A DNA stretch of 61,542 nt from Alkalicoccus saliphilus (GCF_003044065.1 NZ_PZJJ01000021.1:1-61542), one strand, 5' to 3'; shown: positions 35,742-44,763, numbered from the stretch's first letter. Translations and numbers: made by a program. The notes: generated by a model from the letters alone, not told the origin.

Positions 35742-36668
35742 ATGACTTTTTCAAACGCTGGATTCATTAAAAAATGGAGCATGCTCTTCCGGTCTGCAGC
35801 TGTTGTTTCTTCCAGTGCTGCTGCCATTCTGTCCAGTATGCTCCCTTTACTTTTTTATACGGAACTTAACCCAGGTTATCTTGCATTGCTTTTTCTTCTG
35901 CTGATTGCAGCAGCTTTTGCTGTACACGGTGTACTTACGCATGCATTTAATGATTATACGGACTATAAATCCGGGACGGACCAGTGGAGCCCTGCCCTAT
36001 TGTCAGGTGGGAGCCGTGTGCTTCAGACTGGAGTAATGAAACCTGAAGGATTAAAAAAAATTGGAGTCCGGCTCACCTTTGTTTTACTCGCTCTGGCAGC
36101 AGTGAGCATTATAGCCGGAAGAATAGAAACTGCAGTACTGCTTACAGTCGGCGTATGGGGCGCCTATTCATACTCCATGCCACCGCTGAGACTGAGTTAT
36201 CGGCCTTTTTTTGGAGAATGGGCAAGCCTGTTTCCATCCATTCTTCTTCTCGGTACAGCCGCCCCCTGGATCGCTCTCGGCACGATACCTGTGTGGACAT
36301 GGCAGAATGCGCTGATTAACGCGTTGTTTTGTCTTGCCTGGGTGATGATCCATCATATTCCGGATATAAAAGCAGACAAACGTGCGGAACCTGTCAAAAA
36401 AACGACAGTGGTCTGGGCAGTTCAGAAATTTGGTTATTACGCCTCCAGTTTTCCTGCTTCAGGTTATCTCCTGCTGACCATCATCCCCATTTTATGGATG
36501 GTCCAGGATCGTCCTGCGGCAGCGTTTGGTGCGCTGAGTGCTGTGACAGTATCTCTTTTTCTCATTCATAAAATCGATCCTGAAAACGTCCGTGAAGTAA
36601 CGGACTGCGAAAAGAAACTGCTCCTTTTGGCAGTATTCACTGCTGTATGGCTTGGGATTTTCGTTTAA
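35742..36668 (+). CDS. UbiA-family membrane prenyltransferase
   Basis: 308 aa from ATG 35742 after GGAAGGAGGGAGA. Eight to nine helices. The two Asp-rich catalytic motifs are present: NDYTDYKSGTD near 83-93 (first, NDxxDxxxD type) and HIPDIKADK near 207-215 (second, DxxxD type); these bind the Mg-prenyl diphosphate. The family includes MenA and heme O synthase; the second motif and length do not decide which. No menaquinone genes are adjacent, so the acceptor is open. Confidence 0.82.
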   Translation: MTFSNAGFIKKWSMLFRSAAVVSSSAAAILSSMLPLLFYTELNPGYLALLFLLLIAAAFAVHGVLTHAFNDYTDYKSGTDQWSPALLSGGSRVLQTGVMKPEGLKKIGVRLTFVLLALAAVSIIAGRIETAVLLTVGVWGAYSYSMPPLRLSYRPFFGEWASLFPSILLLGTAAPWIALGTIPVWTWQNALINALFCLAWVMIHHIPDIKADKRAEPVKKTTVVWAVQKFGYYASSFPASGYLLLTIIPILWMVQDRPAAAFGALSAVTVSLFLIHKIDPENVREVTDCEKKLLLLAVFTAVWLGIFV

Positions 36669-36978
36669 ATAGATGTGTACAGATTGAATATCTCTCCTGT
36701 TTTCACTCCCTTTATGGCCGCAGACTTTTTCTATACAGCCAGCAGAAATTGTCTAAATTCATATTATAATAAGCTGGTTCTGTAAAAAATAAAAGAATAG
36801 CTGTCCTGATAAACTGTTCTTGTGCTAAGCTGTTAACTGTACTTTTTCCATTTACGAAAGATTGGCTTTTTTACATATTCTCTTCTTATAAATATGTTTG
36901 ACATGGCAGTACATGCTCCGCTGATACCGTCCTGTATGGCAGCGGGCTTCACCTTAAACTTTCAGGAGGAGATTTAAG
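36669..36978. other. Intergenic region
   Basis: About 310 bases, AT-rich. It must hold the racemase-yeiH promoter. I see no terminator of the UbiA gene with a good stem and no riboswitch. Confidence 0.35.
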
Positions 36979-37689
36979 ATGAAAACACTTGGCCTGCTCG
37001 GAGGGATGAGCTGGGAGTCGACCAGCGAATATTATCGTATTATAAATAAAGAAATACAAAGCAGACTCGGAGGTCTTCATTCGGCTTCCTGCATCATTCA
37101 TTCCTTTAATTTTGCAGAAATAGCCCTGCTGCAGCAGAAGGGTGAATGGAAAGCACTTGAAAAAATATTGATTTCAGGGGCACATAAACTGGAAGAAGCC
37201 GGTGCGGAAGCTGTCATCCTATGTACGAATACGATGCATAAACTCGCAGAAGCAGTTGAAAGTTCTATTAATGTGCCGTTTATTCACATAGCGGATGCAG
37301 CCGCTGAAGCTGTTCAGAAAAGCAATCTGCAGACAGTCGGTTTAACAGGTACCTTCTTCACGATGCAGGAAACTTTTTACAGAGACCGGCTGAAAACGTA
37401 TGGTATAAAAACTCTCGTCCCCTCAGAACAGGAACAGGAGCTGTTACATAAAATCATTTTTGAAGAGCTTTGTCTCGGAATAATGAAAGAAACTTCCAAA
37501 GAAGCCTGTCTTGATATTTTTCTTAACCTGGAAAATCGGGGTGCCCAGGGTATTATACTAGGCTGTACAGAGCTGCCGCTGCTTCTGCGGCCGGAGGACA
37601 CCCGCTTAATGCTTTTTGATACAACACGCCTTCATGCCGAAAAAGCAGCTGTTTTTTCCCTGAAGGATAGACTAATTAACTTAGATTGA
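36979..37689 (+). CDS. Aspartate/glutamate racemase-family protein
   Basis: 236 aa. GLLGGMSWESTSEYYRIIN at the N-terminus, and both catalytic cysteines in CTNTMHKLA (about 81-89) and GCTELPLLL (about 195-203), so a cofactor-independent Asp/Glu/hydantoin racemase. The YgeA-like signature GGMSWEST is clear. The gene is 23 bases before yeiH, likely one transcript. Confidence 0.9.
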   Translation: MKTLGLLGGMSWESTSEYYRIINKEIQSRLGGLHSASCIIHSFNFAEIALLQQKGEWKALEKILISGAHKLEEAGAEAVILCTNTMHKLAEAVESSINVPFIHIADAAAEAVQKSNLQTVGLTGTFFTMQETFYRDRLKTYGIKTLVPSEQEQELLHKIIFEELCLGIMKETSKEACLDIFLNLENRGAQGIILGCTELPLLLRPEDTRLMLFDTTRLHAEKAAVFSLKDRLINLD

Positions 37690-37712
37690 TATGTTGAGGA
37701 GTTTCCTAAATC

Positions 37713-38816
37713 ATGAACAAATTAAAAACTATTATTCCGGGGCTCGTACTGTGCATGGCACTGATGGGAGCTGCTCTGCTGCTCACTGAACTTGCCGGAC
37801 AGCTGCTCGGATATGTTGGTGTCGTCGAAGGAGAAAACCCCCTTTCTGCTATTTTTACAGCTGTTCTTCTCGGAGTAATTATTCGAAATACTATAGGTGT
37901 GAGTGATGTTTTCTTAAAAGGGATTTCTTTTGCAATGAGCATAGTACTGAAAGCGGGTATCATTCTGCTCGGACTACGGCTCAGCCTTCTGGATGTTATT
38001 ACGCTCGGTGCCTGGGGTCTTCCTATTATTGTCGCGTGTATTTCTGCAGCTCTAATAACAACTTTATGGGCTGCACGACTTCTGAACCAGCAGCGGAGTA
38101 TGGGAACTCTTACCGCTGTCGGAACCAGCATATGCGGCATTACAGCAATCATGGGGACCGCCCCTGCGATTAAAGCAAAAGAACCGGAAATTTCCTATGC
38201 TGTTGCTATTGTCACTTTATTCGGTATGGTAAGTATGTTTCTGTATCCTTATTTAGCCTATACTTTTTTCAGCGGAGATCCGGTGCGTGCAGGTCTTTTT
38301 CTCGGCACTGCTATTCACGACACTTCTCAGGTGATCGGCGCCTCGCTTATTTACGACCAGCTTTACAGTTCCCAGCAGGTAATTGATACAGCAGCCGTTA
38401 CAAAACTGACGCGCAACGCCTTTTTGATCGCTGTAGTTCCACTTATGTCTTATTTATACTTTAGAAACAGCCGTGCAGAGAAGAAGCAGAAACCCCTTTG
38501 GGAACTTTTTCCTTATTTCGTACTCGGTTTTCTTTTCATGGCTGTTCTCCGGACCATTGGAGATACTACAGCTGAAAACAGAGACCTCGCTTTCGGCCTG
38601 CTCTCTCCTGATCTATGGACTGAGTTGTGGCAGGGAATCAGCCACGCTGGTACAACATACTTTCTCAGCACAGCACTCGCCGCGGTTGGCCTTTCAACAA
38701 ATTTAGCAATATTCCGCAGGCTCGGTGTCCGGCCGTTGATCGTCGGGATCATTGCAGCGCTGACTGTTTCCCTGGTCAGTCTCGTAATGGTCTCGCTTCT
38801 CGGCGGATGGATTTAA
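37713..38816 (+). CDS. YeiH-family (UPF0324) putative anion/sulfate exporter
   Basis: 367 aa, about 10-11 helices. Conserved GITAIMGTAPAIKAKEPEISYAVA near 145-170, LGTAIHDTSQVIGASLIY near 196-213 and VGLSTNLAIFRRLGVRP near the end define the family. Members are often named sulfate exporters after their link with sulfoacetate and taurine metabolism. Pairing with an amino-acid racemase might point to an organic acid or amino acid instead. That is inference. Confidence 0.85.
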   Translation: MNKLKTIIPGLVLCMALMGAALLLTELAGQLLGYVGVVEGENPLSAIFTAVLLGVIIRNTIGVSDVFLKGISFAMSIVLKAGIILLGLRLSLLDVITLGAWGLPIIVACISAALITTLWAARLLNQQRSMGTLTAVGTSICGITAIMGTAPAIKAKEPEISYAVAIVTLFGMVSMFLYPYLAYTFFSGDPVRAGLFLGTAIHDTSQVIGASLIYDQLYSSQQVIDTAAVTKLTRNAFLIAVVPLMSYLYFRNSRAEKKQKPLWELFPYFVLGFLFMAVLRTIGDTTAENRDLAFGLLSPDLWTELWQGISHAGTTYFLSTALAAVGLSTNLAIFRRLGVRPLIVGIIAALTVSLVSLVMVSLLGGWI

Positions 38817-38878
38817 TAGCTGTATAAAGCTGAAAAAGAATAAATGTCCGATCATAATGAAATCATCCTAAAAAAGGC

Positions 38879-39254
38879 TGTTGATAAAGTATTTTTTCAT
38901 GTATAGATAGACGCTTCCCTGCTTTCGCCTTTCGGGACGCTCTCCGGGCGGGCCGGGCTCAGCTAATTTCTTCCTAAACGGATCTTCGCCTCGTCCTGGA
39001 CCGCCCAGGAGTCGTTCCTTCGGCTGCTGCAAGGATATTAAAAAAAGTTTTCTGCTATGAAGTATTCCTCTTTATAAGTCCATTTTCTTCGATAAAGAAA
39101 CGATTTTCCTTTGAAACGTCGGAGGAGCCGGTCGGAAAAAGCACAGTCAGACCACTGCGCAGGCCAAACAGCTGAAGACCAGCCACGGCAGGGCAGGAGA
39201 AGGAGCTTATGAAACGACTGGAATACAAATTCTGCACTGATCATTTAATCAACA
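38879..39254 (+). repeat. Dispersed MITE-like repeat, copy 3
   Basis: 376 bases with the clearest terminal inverted repeats: TGTTGATAAAG at the left end and TTTAATCAACA at the right end. Internal blocks CCTGCTTTCGCC, CGGGCGGGCC, CTCAGCTAATTTCTTCCT, AAACGGATCTTCGCC and GCGCAGGCCAAACAGCTGA match copies 1, 2 and 5. It lies 62 bases after yeiH. Confidence 0.85.
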
Positions 39255-39304
39255 AACTAAAAAGCTGCCCGTTTAGCGGGCAGCTTTTCCAGTTTGTTGA
39301 TTAT
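39247..39304 (-). terminator. Long double-arm terminator of the gvpA-csbD unit
   Basis: Inner stem AAGCTGCCCG/CGGGCAGCTT with T-run, enclosed by an outer inverted repeat TAATCAACAAACT (39247-39259) / AGTTTGTTGATTA (39290-39302). The left outer arm is the end of repeat copy 3, and the right arm overlaps the stop of the CsbD-like gene. Confidence 0.8.
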
Positions 39305-39471
39305 TTATCTTTTATTTCTCCCTTTTTTTCCTTTGCATAGCCTTTTGTTTTTTCTTTTGTACCTTCCCGGGCCATCTTATCGTCATTCACTGCTTGACCA
39401 GTCTTTTCTTTCATTACACCCTTAGCCTGACTGCCTTTTCCTTCGGCTTTATCTCTGCTGCTTTCTGACAT
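39301..39471 (-). CDS. Short CsbD-like stress protein
   Basis: 56 aa, start ATG 13 bases after AGAGGAGGGA. MSESSRDKAEGKGSQAKGVMKEKTGQ...KMAREGTKEKTKGYAKEKKGEIKDK: charged, Lys/Glu/Gly-rich, with the K-G-K/KG-x-x-KEKTGQ pattern of CsbD-type hydrophilic proteins, shorter than the usual 60-70 aa. CsbD is a SigB-dependent stress protein of unknown biochemistry. It is the third gene of the gvpA-gvpA unit (67 bases after the second gvpA on the minus strand) and precedes the terminator. Confidence 0.7.
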   Translation of the reverse strand: MSESSRDKAEGKGSQAKGVMKEKTGQAVNDDKMAREGTKEKTKGYAKEKKGEIKDK

Positions 39472-39538
39472 TAGGCATCCCTCCTCTTACGCCAAGATTT
39501 GTTGTAATTAACCATTTTCTCTACCGGGCATTACTATT

Positions 39539-39802
39539 TTAGAAATAACTGAGCTGCTTATCCGTGTCCTCGGAAAGATCCGCATCAATCTCGCCCTGCA
39601 CTTCATCCCGAAGCAGCCCTACAGCTTCTGCGTAGCGGAGCCATGTATCCACGCTGGCAATGACGACCCGCGCCTCGATTGTAATCGCCTCAATGCCTAC
39701 TACAGAGATACGTGCATATACGTCAATGACAATCCCTTTATCAAGTATACGGTCGATAACTTCTGCCAGACTCGATGAATCTGTACTTTTTTGAATTCCC
39801 AT
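39539..39802 (-). CDS. gvpA: Gas vesicle structural protein GvpA, copy nearer the terminator
   Basis: 87 aa. The GvpA core is intact: [39 protein letters not shown] (helix-strand-strand-helix of the vesicle wall), then [14 protein letters not shown]. The tail after residue 65 is hydrophilic and ends QLSYF, as in Bacillus megaterium-type GvpA/B. GvpA assembles into the gas vesicle shell, which also needs GvpF, G, L, N, S, K and J in Bacillus; none of these is in the window. Shine-Dalgarno AAGGAGAGG. Confidence 0.93.
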   Translation of the reverse strand: MGIQKSTDSSSLAEVIDRILDKGIVIDVYARISVVGIEAITIEARVVIASVDTWLRYAEAVGLLRDEVQGEIDADLSEDTDKQLSYF

Positions 39803-39893
39803 TGAGACAGTCCTCTCCTTTCATTAAGAAATTAATGAAATCAAATTGCACGTGCATCAAATACGTTTGTGCTGATTCGCTTGGCAGCATTTG

Positions 39894-40157
39894 TTAAAAA
39901 TAACTTAACTGCCCCCGGCTGCTTTCCGACAGATCAGAATCAATTTCTCCCTGTACTTCGTCCCGCAGAAGACCGACAGCTTCCGCATAGCGGAGCCACG
40001 TATCCACACTCGCAATGACGACCCGCGCCTCAATCGTAATCAGTTCTATACCTACTACAGATATTCGGGCATATACATCAATGACAATTCCCTTATCAAG
40101 TATGCGGTCAATGACTTCTGCCAGGCTGGATGAATCTGTACTTTTTTGAATTCCCAT
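39894..40157 (-). CDS. gvpA: Gas vesicle structural protein GvpA, promoter-proximal copy
   Basis: 87 aa from ATG 40157 ([10 protein letters not shown]), 11 bases after AAGGAG; the GTG at 40169 overlaps the Shine-Dalgarno and is less likely. The protein is almost identical to the downstream copy (differences mainly GIELI/GIEAI and the last 15 residues), but the DNA differs at many third positions. That pattern means the pair has been kept by selection on the protein. First gene of the unit, behind a SigB-like promoter. Confidence 0.93.
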   Translation of the reverse strand: MGIQKSTDSSSLAEVIDRILDKGIVIDVYARISVVGIELITIEARVVIASVDTWLRYAEAVGLLRDEVQGEIDSDLSESSRGQLSYF

Positions 40158-40216
40158 ATGGTGACTCACTCCTTTTTCCAGATTCCTCCGGATATTTATA
40201 TCATGCGTGCTCTTCT

Positions 40217-40244
40217 ATTCCCGCCCAGTCCGAAAAATATACCT
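40217..40244 (-). promoter_or_regulatory. SigB-like promoter of the gvpA-gvpA-csbD unit
   Basis: On the minus strand AGGTATAT (40237-40244), a 14-base spacer and GGGAAT (40217-40222), against the SigB consensus RGGTTTRA-N14-GGGWAW: 6 of 8 and 6 of 6 positions. It sits 60 bases upstream of the first gvpA start. Confidence 0.45.
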
Positions 40245-40484
40245 TAAACGAAAGAAGTTTAATTTTTTACACACTTGAATTTCCTCATCCAATATTCGTT
40301 ACCTAAAAATCCTTTCTGAAATAGTACGATTCGCCACCCCCCTCTGAAAACAAGTTTTCTGCAAGGCTTCCGTCTACGGCAGAAAAAACACACATTATTC
40401 TAATTTTCACCTTTTTTAGCCTTATGAAAATTATTAAGATGTTAACAGGTAATTATAAACCCAAACTGCGCTCCGCCTTACAAT

Positions 40485-40809
40485 GGATCTTGTTTTCAGC
40501 TGTTTTAACTCCCGCGATAGAAAAGGATTTTCCTGATTCGCTCAATACTACAGACTTCCCCGCCGGACGTTCCGGAGGAAAAAACCTCTCTTGAATGGAA
40601 GAAAGGACGGAATTAACACGTTTTTTAGAAGAGAAAACGTCTTTTTATTTTCCTGTTGGAGCTGCAGCAGGAAAATCCGAGGCGAGACAGGACGAGCTGA
40701 AGATCCGTTTGGGAGGACGAAATCAGCTGAAGCGGGCCCGCCCGAAAGCGTCCTGCGGAGGCGAAAGCAGGGAAATGTCTACGCCTGTATAAAAAATACT
40801 TTATCCACA
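40485..40809 (-). repeat. Dispersed MITE-like repeat, copy 4 (truncated, inverted)
   Basis: Minus-strand copy. The 5' end on that strand is TGTGGATAAAGTA (ends 40809), followed by CCCTGCTTTCGCCTCCGCAG, GGGCGGGCC, TTCAGCTGATTTCG and AACGGATCTTCAGC. The 3' part, including the AGCCCCACGGCA block and the terminal TTAATCAACA, is missing or degraded beyond about 40485. Confidence 0.75.
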
Positions 40810-40815
40810 GCCTAA

Positions 40816-40851
40816 AGAAACCTTCACGAAAAAACGTGAAGGTTTCTATTT
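40816..40851. terminator. Terminator of the siderophore ABC operon
   Basis: Perfect stem AGAAACCTTCACG/CGTGAAGGTTTCT with an A6 loop; downstream of the last permease gene on the minus strand, usable on both strands. Confidence 0.85.
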
Positions 40852-40866
40852 AACCTAATTATTACA

Positions 40867-41874
40867 TCAGGAAGGATTCCGTAAAAGAAGATAAATAAAG
40901 TAAGGTGCGCCGAGAAGCGAAACGACGATACCTGCCGGAAGGCCATCCGGATCGATAAGCACCCGCCCCACAGTGTCTGCCGTAACGAGCAGCCAGGCGC
41001 CTATAAGCATCGCTGCCGGCAGCACACGCCGGTGGTCTGCCCCGGTCAATGAGCGGGCAATGTGCGGAGCCATCAGTCCGACAAACGCGATGCCACCTGT
41101 AACAGATACGGCCGAAGCTGCCAGTCCGACAGCTGTCAAAAGAAGCAGCACCTGTGTTTTTTGGATCTGAACTCCTGCACCGACAGCTGTTCCTTCACCC
41201 AGCCGGAGCATGTTCAGTTCCCGGGTAAAATAAAAAGCAGCAGGCAGAAGTAATAGAAGCCATGGGAACAGTGCCAGAACAAACGGCCAGTCAGTCCCCC
41301 ATATGTTTCCAGCGAGCCATTTAGCGATAAATTCCACTCTCACCCGGTCAGCTCCGGAAATAAGTACAACCATCACACCGGATAACGCCAGAGAAAATCC
41401 GACACCGACCAGGACGAAGCGGGTTGGATGAAGGCCATGGTGCTTTTCATAAGCAAAGAAATAAATTAACCCAGCCGTCACAAGAGCACCCAAAAATGCT
41501 GCTATAGGAAGCGCATAAACAAAACTCCCTGCGGAAACTGGAAAAAATAAAAAGAAAACAGCCACAGCCACTCCTGCACCGGAGTTAATTCCGACGATTC
41601 CCGGATCGGCAAGATCATTTCTCGTAAGTCCCTGAAGTATAACCCCGGATACCGCCAGAGCAGCTCCGGCAAGAAGTGTAATTGCTATTCTGGGAAGCCG
41701 GACAGAAAACAATACGAACGATTCCGGAAAAGTGCCCTGACCGAATAAAACCGGCAGCACCCGGCTGAGTGATAAAGAAGAAGCGCCGGTTCCTGTACTG
41801 ATAATAATAGTGATCATAAGCAGAAGCGCGCCTGCTGTAAGTATTTTTATTAGAGATAAACGCTGCACCATCAC
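40867..41874 (-). CDS. FecCD-type siderophore ABC permease (second)
   Basis: 335 aa, about 9-10 helices of the BtuC/FecCD fold: VILQGLTRNDLADPGIVGINSGAG near 84-107 (coupling region), FVGLMAPHIARSLTGADHR near 262-280 (the GLxxPHxxR family signature). Overlaps the upstream permease by 4 bases, so the two are co-translated as a heterodimeric channel. Last gene of the Fe operon. Confidence 0.92.
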   Translation of the reverse strand: MMVQRLSLIKILTAGALLLMITIIISTGTGASSLSLSRVLPVLFGQGTFPESFVLFSVRLPRIAITLLAGAALAVSGVILQGLTRNDLADPGIVGINSGAGVAVAVFFLFFPVSAGSFVYALPIAAFLGALVTAGLIYFFAYEKHHGLHPTRFVLVGVGFSLALSGVMVVLISGADRVRVEFIAKWLAGNIWGTDWPFVLALFPWLLLLLPAAFYFTRELNMLRLGEGTAVGAGVQIQKTQVLLLLTAVGLAASAVSVTGGIAFVGLMAPHIARSLTGADHRRVLPAAMLIGAWLLVTADTVGRVLIDPDGLPAGIVVSLLGAPYFIYLLLRNPS

Positions 41875-42869
41875 AGGGACCGCCCTCCTTTTTTCACGAT
41901 CCAGAGGAAAAACGGCAGACCGAGAATGGATACGATGGCAGCTACCGGTGTTTCATAAGGGGCGTTGAGTGTCCGGCCGGCTGTATCAGCAAGCAGCATA
42001 AAAACAGCCCCGATCAGCGCTGACATTGGAAGAATCAAACGATAGTCGTTCCCGGTAAAAGGACGGACGATGTGCGGGATCATAAGGCCGATAAAAGCCA
42101 TGTTACCGACAAGTGCCACGGCCGCTCCAGCGAGAAGAATTACTGTTAAAAACAGAAGCCCTTTCACAAGCTCCGTCCGCTGACCAAGTCCGACGGCCGT
42201 ATCTTCGTTTAAATGCAGAAGCGTCAGCTGACGGGACAGACCAAAAGCCAAAAGAAGAGAGCCGCCGATCACCGGAGCAATGATCTGTACCTGCAGCCAA
42301 TTTGTTCCGATAAGACCTCCGGCTGTCCACATGGAGATATCCTGTGAAATCCCGTATAAGAGACCAAGTCCTTCTGCTCCCGCCTGAAAAAAGGCTGTAA
42401 CCGCCGCTCCTGCTAATACAATACGAAAAGGAGAAACCGGACCTTTTGCCGCCCGGTTCACTCCAAAGACAATGCCCGCAGCAAATGCCGCTCCTCCCAT
42501 GCAGGCTGCCATCAGTCCAACGTAATTTGTAACAGGAAGAAAAACCATGGCGACAGCGAGGGCGAAGTTGGCTCCCGCTGTGAGCCCGAGCAGGCCGGGG
42601 TCGGCAAGCGGATTACGTGTCATCCCCTGCATTACTGCTCCGGCAGAAGCTAAAGCTGCACCTGTCAGGACAGCTCCAACTTCTCTTGGAATACGAATTT
42701 CCCGAAGAATTGCATTCTGCTCTCCAATAAACAGCGTCCGGAGCAACTCCCCTGCACTGATTTCCGCAGCCCCGAGAAAAAGCGATAGAAAAAAAGACAG
42801 TACGAGCAGAAGTACCGCCCCTGGGAAATAATAAAGAAATATTCTGCGGTGGTGCAGGGAAAAGTTCAT
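41871..42869 (-). CDS. FecCD-type siderophore ABC permease (first)
   Basis: 332 aa of the same fold: VMQGMTRNPLADPGLLGLTAGAN near 103-125 and FIGLMIPHIVRPFTGNDYR near 270-288. The paired permeases share an ancestor but differ in sequence, as usual for FeuBC/FhuBG-type systems. It lies 23 bases after the substrate-binding protein gene. Confidence 0.92.
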   Translation of the reverse strand: MNFSLHHRRIFLYYFPGAVLLLVLSFFLSLFLGAAEISAGELLRTLFIGEQNAILREIRIPREVGAVLTGAALASAGAVMQGMTRNPLADPGLLGLTAGANFALAVAMVFLPVTNYVGLMAACMGGAAFAAGIVFGVNRAAKGPVSPFRIVLAGAAVTAFFQAGAEGLGLLYGISQDISMWTAGGLIGTNWLQVQIIAPVIGGSLLLAFGLSRQLTLLHLNEDTAVGLGQRTELVKGLLFLTVILLAGAAVALVGNMAFIGLMIPHIVRPFTGNDYRLILPMSALIGAVFMLLADTAGRTLNAPYETPVAAIVSILGLPFFLWIVKKGGRSL

Positions 42870-42892
42870 GCTAAAAGCTCCTTACTGACGGC

Positions 42893-43885
42893 TTATTTCT
42901 CTAAAAATTCTTCTTCAAACACTTCGAGCTGATATTCCAGAGTAAGCGGATCGTTGAAGTAGAAGGACATCGCATCGACTTCGATCACGTTCCCGTTTTC
43001 AACAGCCGGGATAGACTGGTACGTTTCTGTTTCTGTAAAGGAGTTATCTGCATCCGATACTTTACTGAACACCATGTAGTCTCCGGCAAAATCCGGGAGC
43101 ACTTCAGTAGAGAGTGCATAGTACCCTTCTTCCAGAGCCATTTCCTCTACTTTTTCCGGCATTTCCAGTTCCATTTCCTGATACAGAATTTCTGTACCTC
43201 TTCCCCAGTTGTCGCCGAATACGTACAGCTGCTTATCGAAATTTTCGAATACAGATATAGTTGTATCTTCTCCTATTTCTTCTTTTACCTCTTCTCCAAG
43301 TGCTCCTGCTTCTTCCCGGAAGTTATCCACCCATTCACGGGCTTCCTCTTCTTTATTCAGAAGCTTACCTATTTCTATATGCTGTTCAAGATAATCGACT
43401 GCTCCATATTCATATGTAACCGTAGGAGCAATTTCTTCCAGCTGATCAACGTTGTTCATATTGTTAAGACCGACAATAAGATCCGGTTCCATTTCAATCA
43501 GCTTTTCAAGACTTTCATCACTGACGACCTCCACTCCCTCCAGTTCTTCTTCAAACTGGGGATTGTCCATACTCCAGGAATCGACCCCGACTACCGGCAC
43601 GTCGAGGGCCATCACGTTACCGGCAAAAGTTGACAGTACCGCTACCCGCTGAGGGTCCGCAGGCACTTCCACCGGTCCGTTCTCTGATTCATAGACAATG
43701 GTGTCTGCCTCTTCACGTCCACCTTTGTTCTCGCTGTTTTCGTTATTTTCTTCATTACTGCCGTTATTCGCATTGTTTTCCACATTGCCGTTATCTGTCC
43801 CGGAAGCATCAGTGCTCCCTTCTTCTGTGCCGCAGGCAGTTAAACTAAGCATTAGCACGGATGCTGCGATAAGTGTTCTTTTCAT
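42893..43885 (-). CDS. Siderophore-binding ABC lipoprotein (FeuA/YfiY type)
   Basis: 330 aa. Lipobox SLTAC (Cys18), an acidic Asn/Glu linker (about 20-55), then a class III binding fold: PADPQRVAVLSTFAGNVMALDVPVVGVDSW, MEPDLIVGLNNM and the late DAMSFYFNDPLTLEYQLEVF. Binds ferric siderophores at the outer face of the membrane. The start overlaps the end of the ATPase gene by 41 bases, which points to tight co-expression. Confidence 0.9.
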   Translation of the reverse strand: MKRTLIAASVLMLSLTACGTEEGSTDASGTDNGNVENNANNGSNEENNENSENKGGREEADTIVYESENGPVEVPADPQRVAVLSTFAGNVMALDVPVVGVDSWSMDNPQFEEELEGVEVVSDESLEKLIEMEPDLIVGLNNMNNVDQLEEIAPTVTYEYGAVDYLEQHIEIGKLLNKEEEAREWVDNFREEAGALGEEVKEEIGEDTTISVFENFDKQLYVFGDNWGRGTEILYQEMELEMPEKVEEMALEEGYYALSTEVLPDFAGDYMVFSKVSDADNSFTETETYQSIPAVENGNVIEVDAMSFYFNDPLTLEYQLEVFEEEFLEK

Positions 43886-44681
43886 TATGTGTCTCTCCCT
43901 TTATTAAATGATATGTCATGCACATTGGTGTTCCTGTATATGGATCTTTACCTATCAGCGCTTCAATATCGAATACGCGGCGGAGTGTATGTGCCGTAAT
44001 TACTTCCTGGCTTGGCCCCTCCTGCACAATCTCACCGGACCTCATCGCAATAAGATGATCGGAGTATCTGGCTGCCTGATTCAAATCGTGCAGCACCATG
44101 ACGATCGTGCGTCCTTCCTCCTGGTTCAGTTTCTGCAGAAGTTCCATAACTTCCAGCTGATGAGCCATGTCCAGGTACGTCGTAGGCTCATCCAGAATGA
44201 TTAATTCTGTATCCTGGGCAAGGGCCATCGCAATCCAGACGCGCTGACGCTGACCTCCGGAAAGACCATCCACCGGGTGATCTTTATAATCGGTCGTACC
44301 GGTAATACCCATAGCCCAGGCTATACGCTCCCGGTCGTATCGGCTCAGCCTTCCAAAAGCCCGCTGGTGTGGATATCTTCCATAGGAAACAAGTTCCCAG
44401 GCGGTCAGACCGGCGGCCCCTTTCTGCGTCTGTGGAAGCAGTGCCATTTTCCGGGCAAGCTTCTTCGTGTTCGTGTGCTGTATGTTTTCACCGTCCAGAT
44501 ACACTCCTCCGGACTCCGGAGAAAGGAGCCGGGAAACCGCTTTTAAAAGCGTGGATTTTCCACATCCGTTCGGACCGATAACCGTTGTGATTTTTCCTTC
44601 CGGAAATGACGTATGCAAATTATCAATTACCGGCCGGCTGCCATAGCTTACTTGAAGAGCTGTAGCCTGGAGCTTTTTCAT
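43845..44681 (-). CDS. Siderophore ABC transporter ATPase
   Basis: 278 aa: Walker A GPNGCGKST near 37-45, Q-loop LLPQTQKGA, ABC signature LSGGQRQRVWIAMALAQD near 141-158, Walker B LIILDEPTTYLDM near 161-173, switch His in MVLHDLNQAARYSD. FecE/FhuC type. First gene of the operon, behind Fur boxes. The last 13 codons overlap the binding-protein gene in another frame. Confidence 0.92.
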   Translation of the reverse strand: MKKLQATALQVSYGSRPVIDNLHTSFPEGKITTVIGPNGCGKSTLLKAVSRLLSPESGGVYLDGENIQHTNTKKLARKMALLPQTQKGAAGLTAWELVSYGRYPHQRAFGRLSRYDRERIAWAMGITGTTDYKDHPVDGLSGGQRQRVWIAMALAQDTELIILDEPTTYLDMAHQLEVMELLQKLNQEEGRTIVMVLHDLNQAARYSDHLIAMRSGEIVQEGPSQEVITAHTLRRVFDIEALIGKDPYTGTPMCMTYHLIKGETHNEKNTYRSIRANA

Positions 44682-44717
44682 ATGAGTCCACCACCTGTAA
44701 ATTTATTTAAAATATAT

Positions 44718-44732
44718 TGATAATAGTTCTCA
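44718..44732. promoter_or_regulatory. Fur box 1
   Basis: TGATAAT-A-GTTCTCA against the 7-1-7 consensus TGATAAT-N-ATTATCA: 12 of 14 positions. Close to the ABC operon, 37 bases upstream of its first start codon. Confidence 0.6.
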
Positions 44733-44743
44733 TTCTCAGTTAC

Positions 44744-44760
44744 AATGATAATCATAATGC
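44744..44760. promoter_or_regulatory. Fur box 2 (weaker)
   Basis: AATGATAATCATAATGC contains a perfect left heptad TGATAAT with a poorer right side; it can also be read as stacked AATGAT/AATCAT hexamers of the Fur array type. Confidence 0.5.
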
Positions 44761-44763
44761 TGT

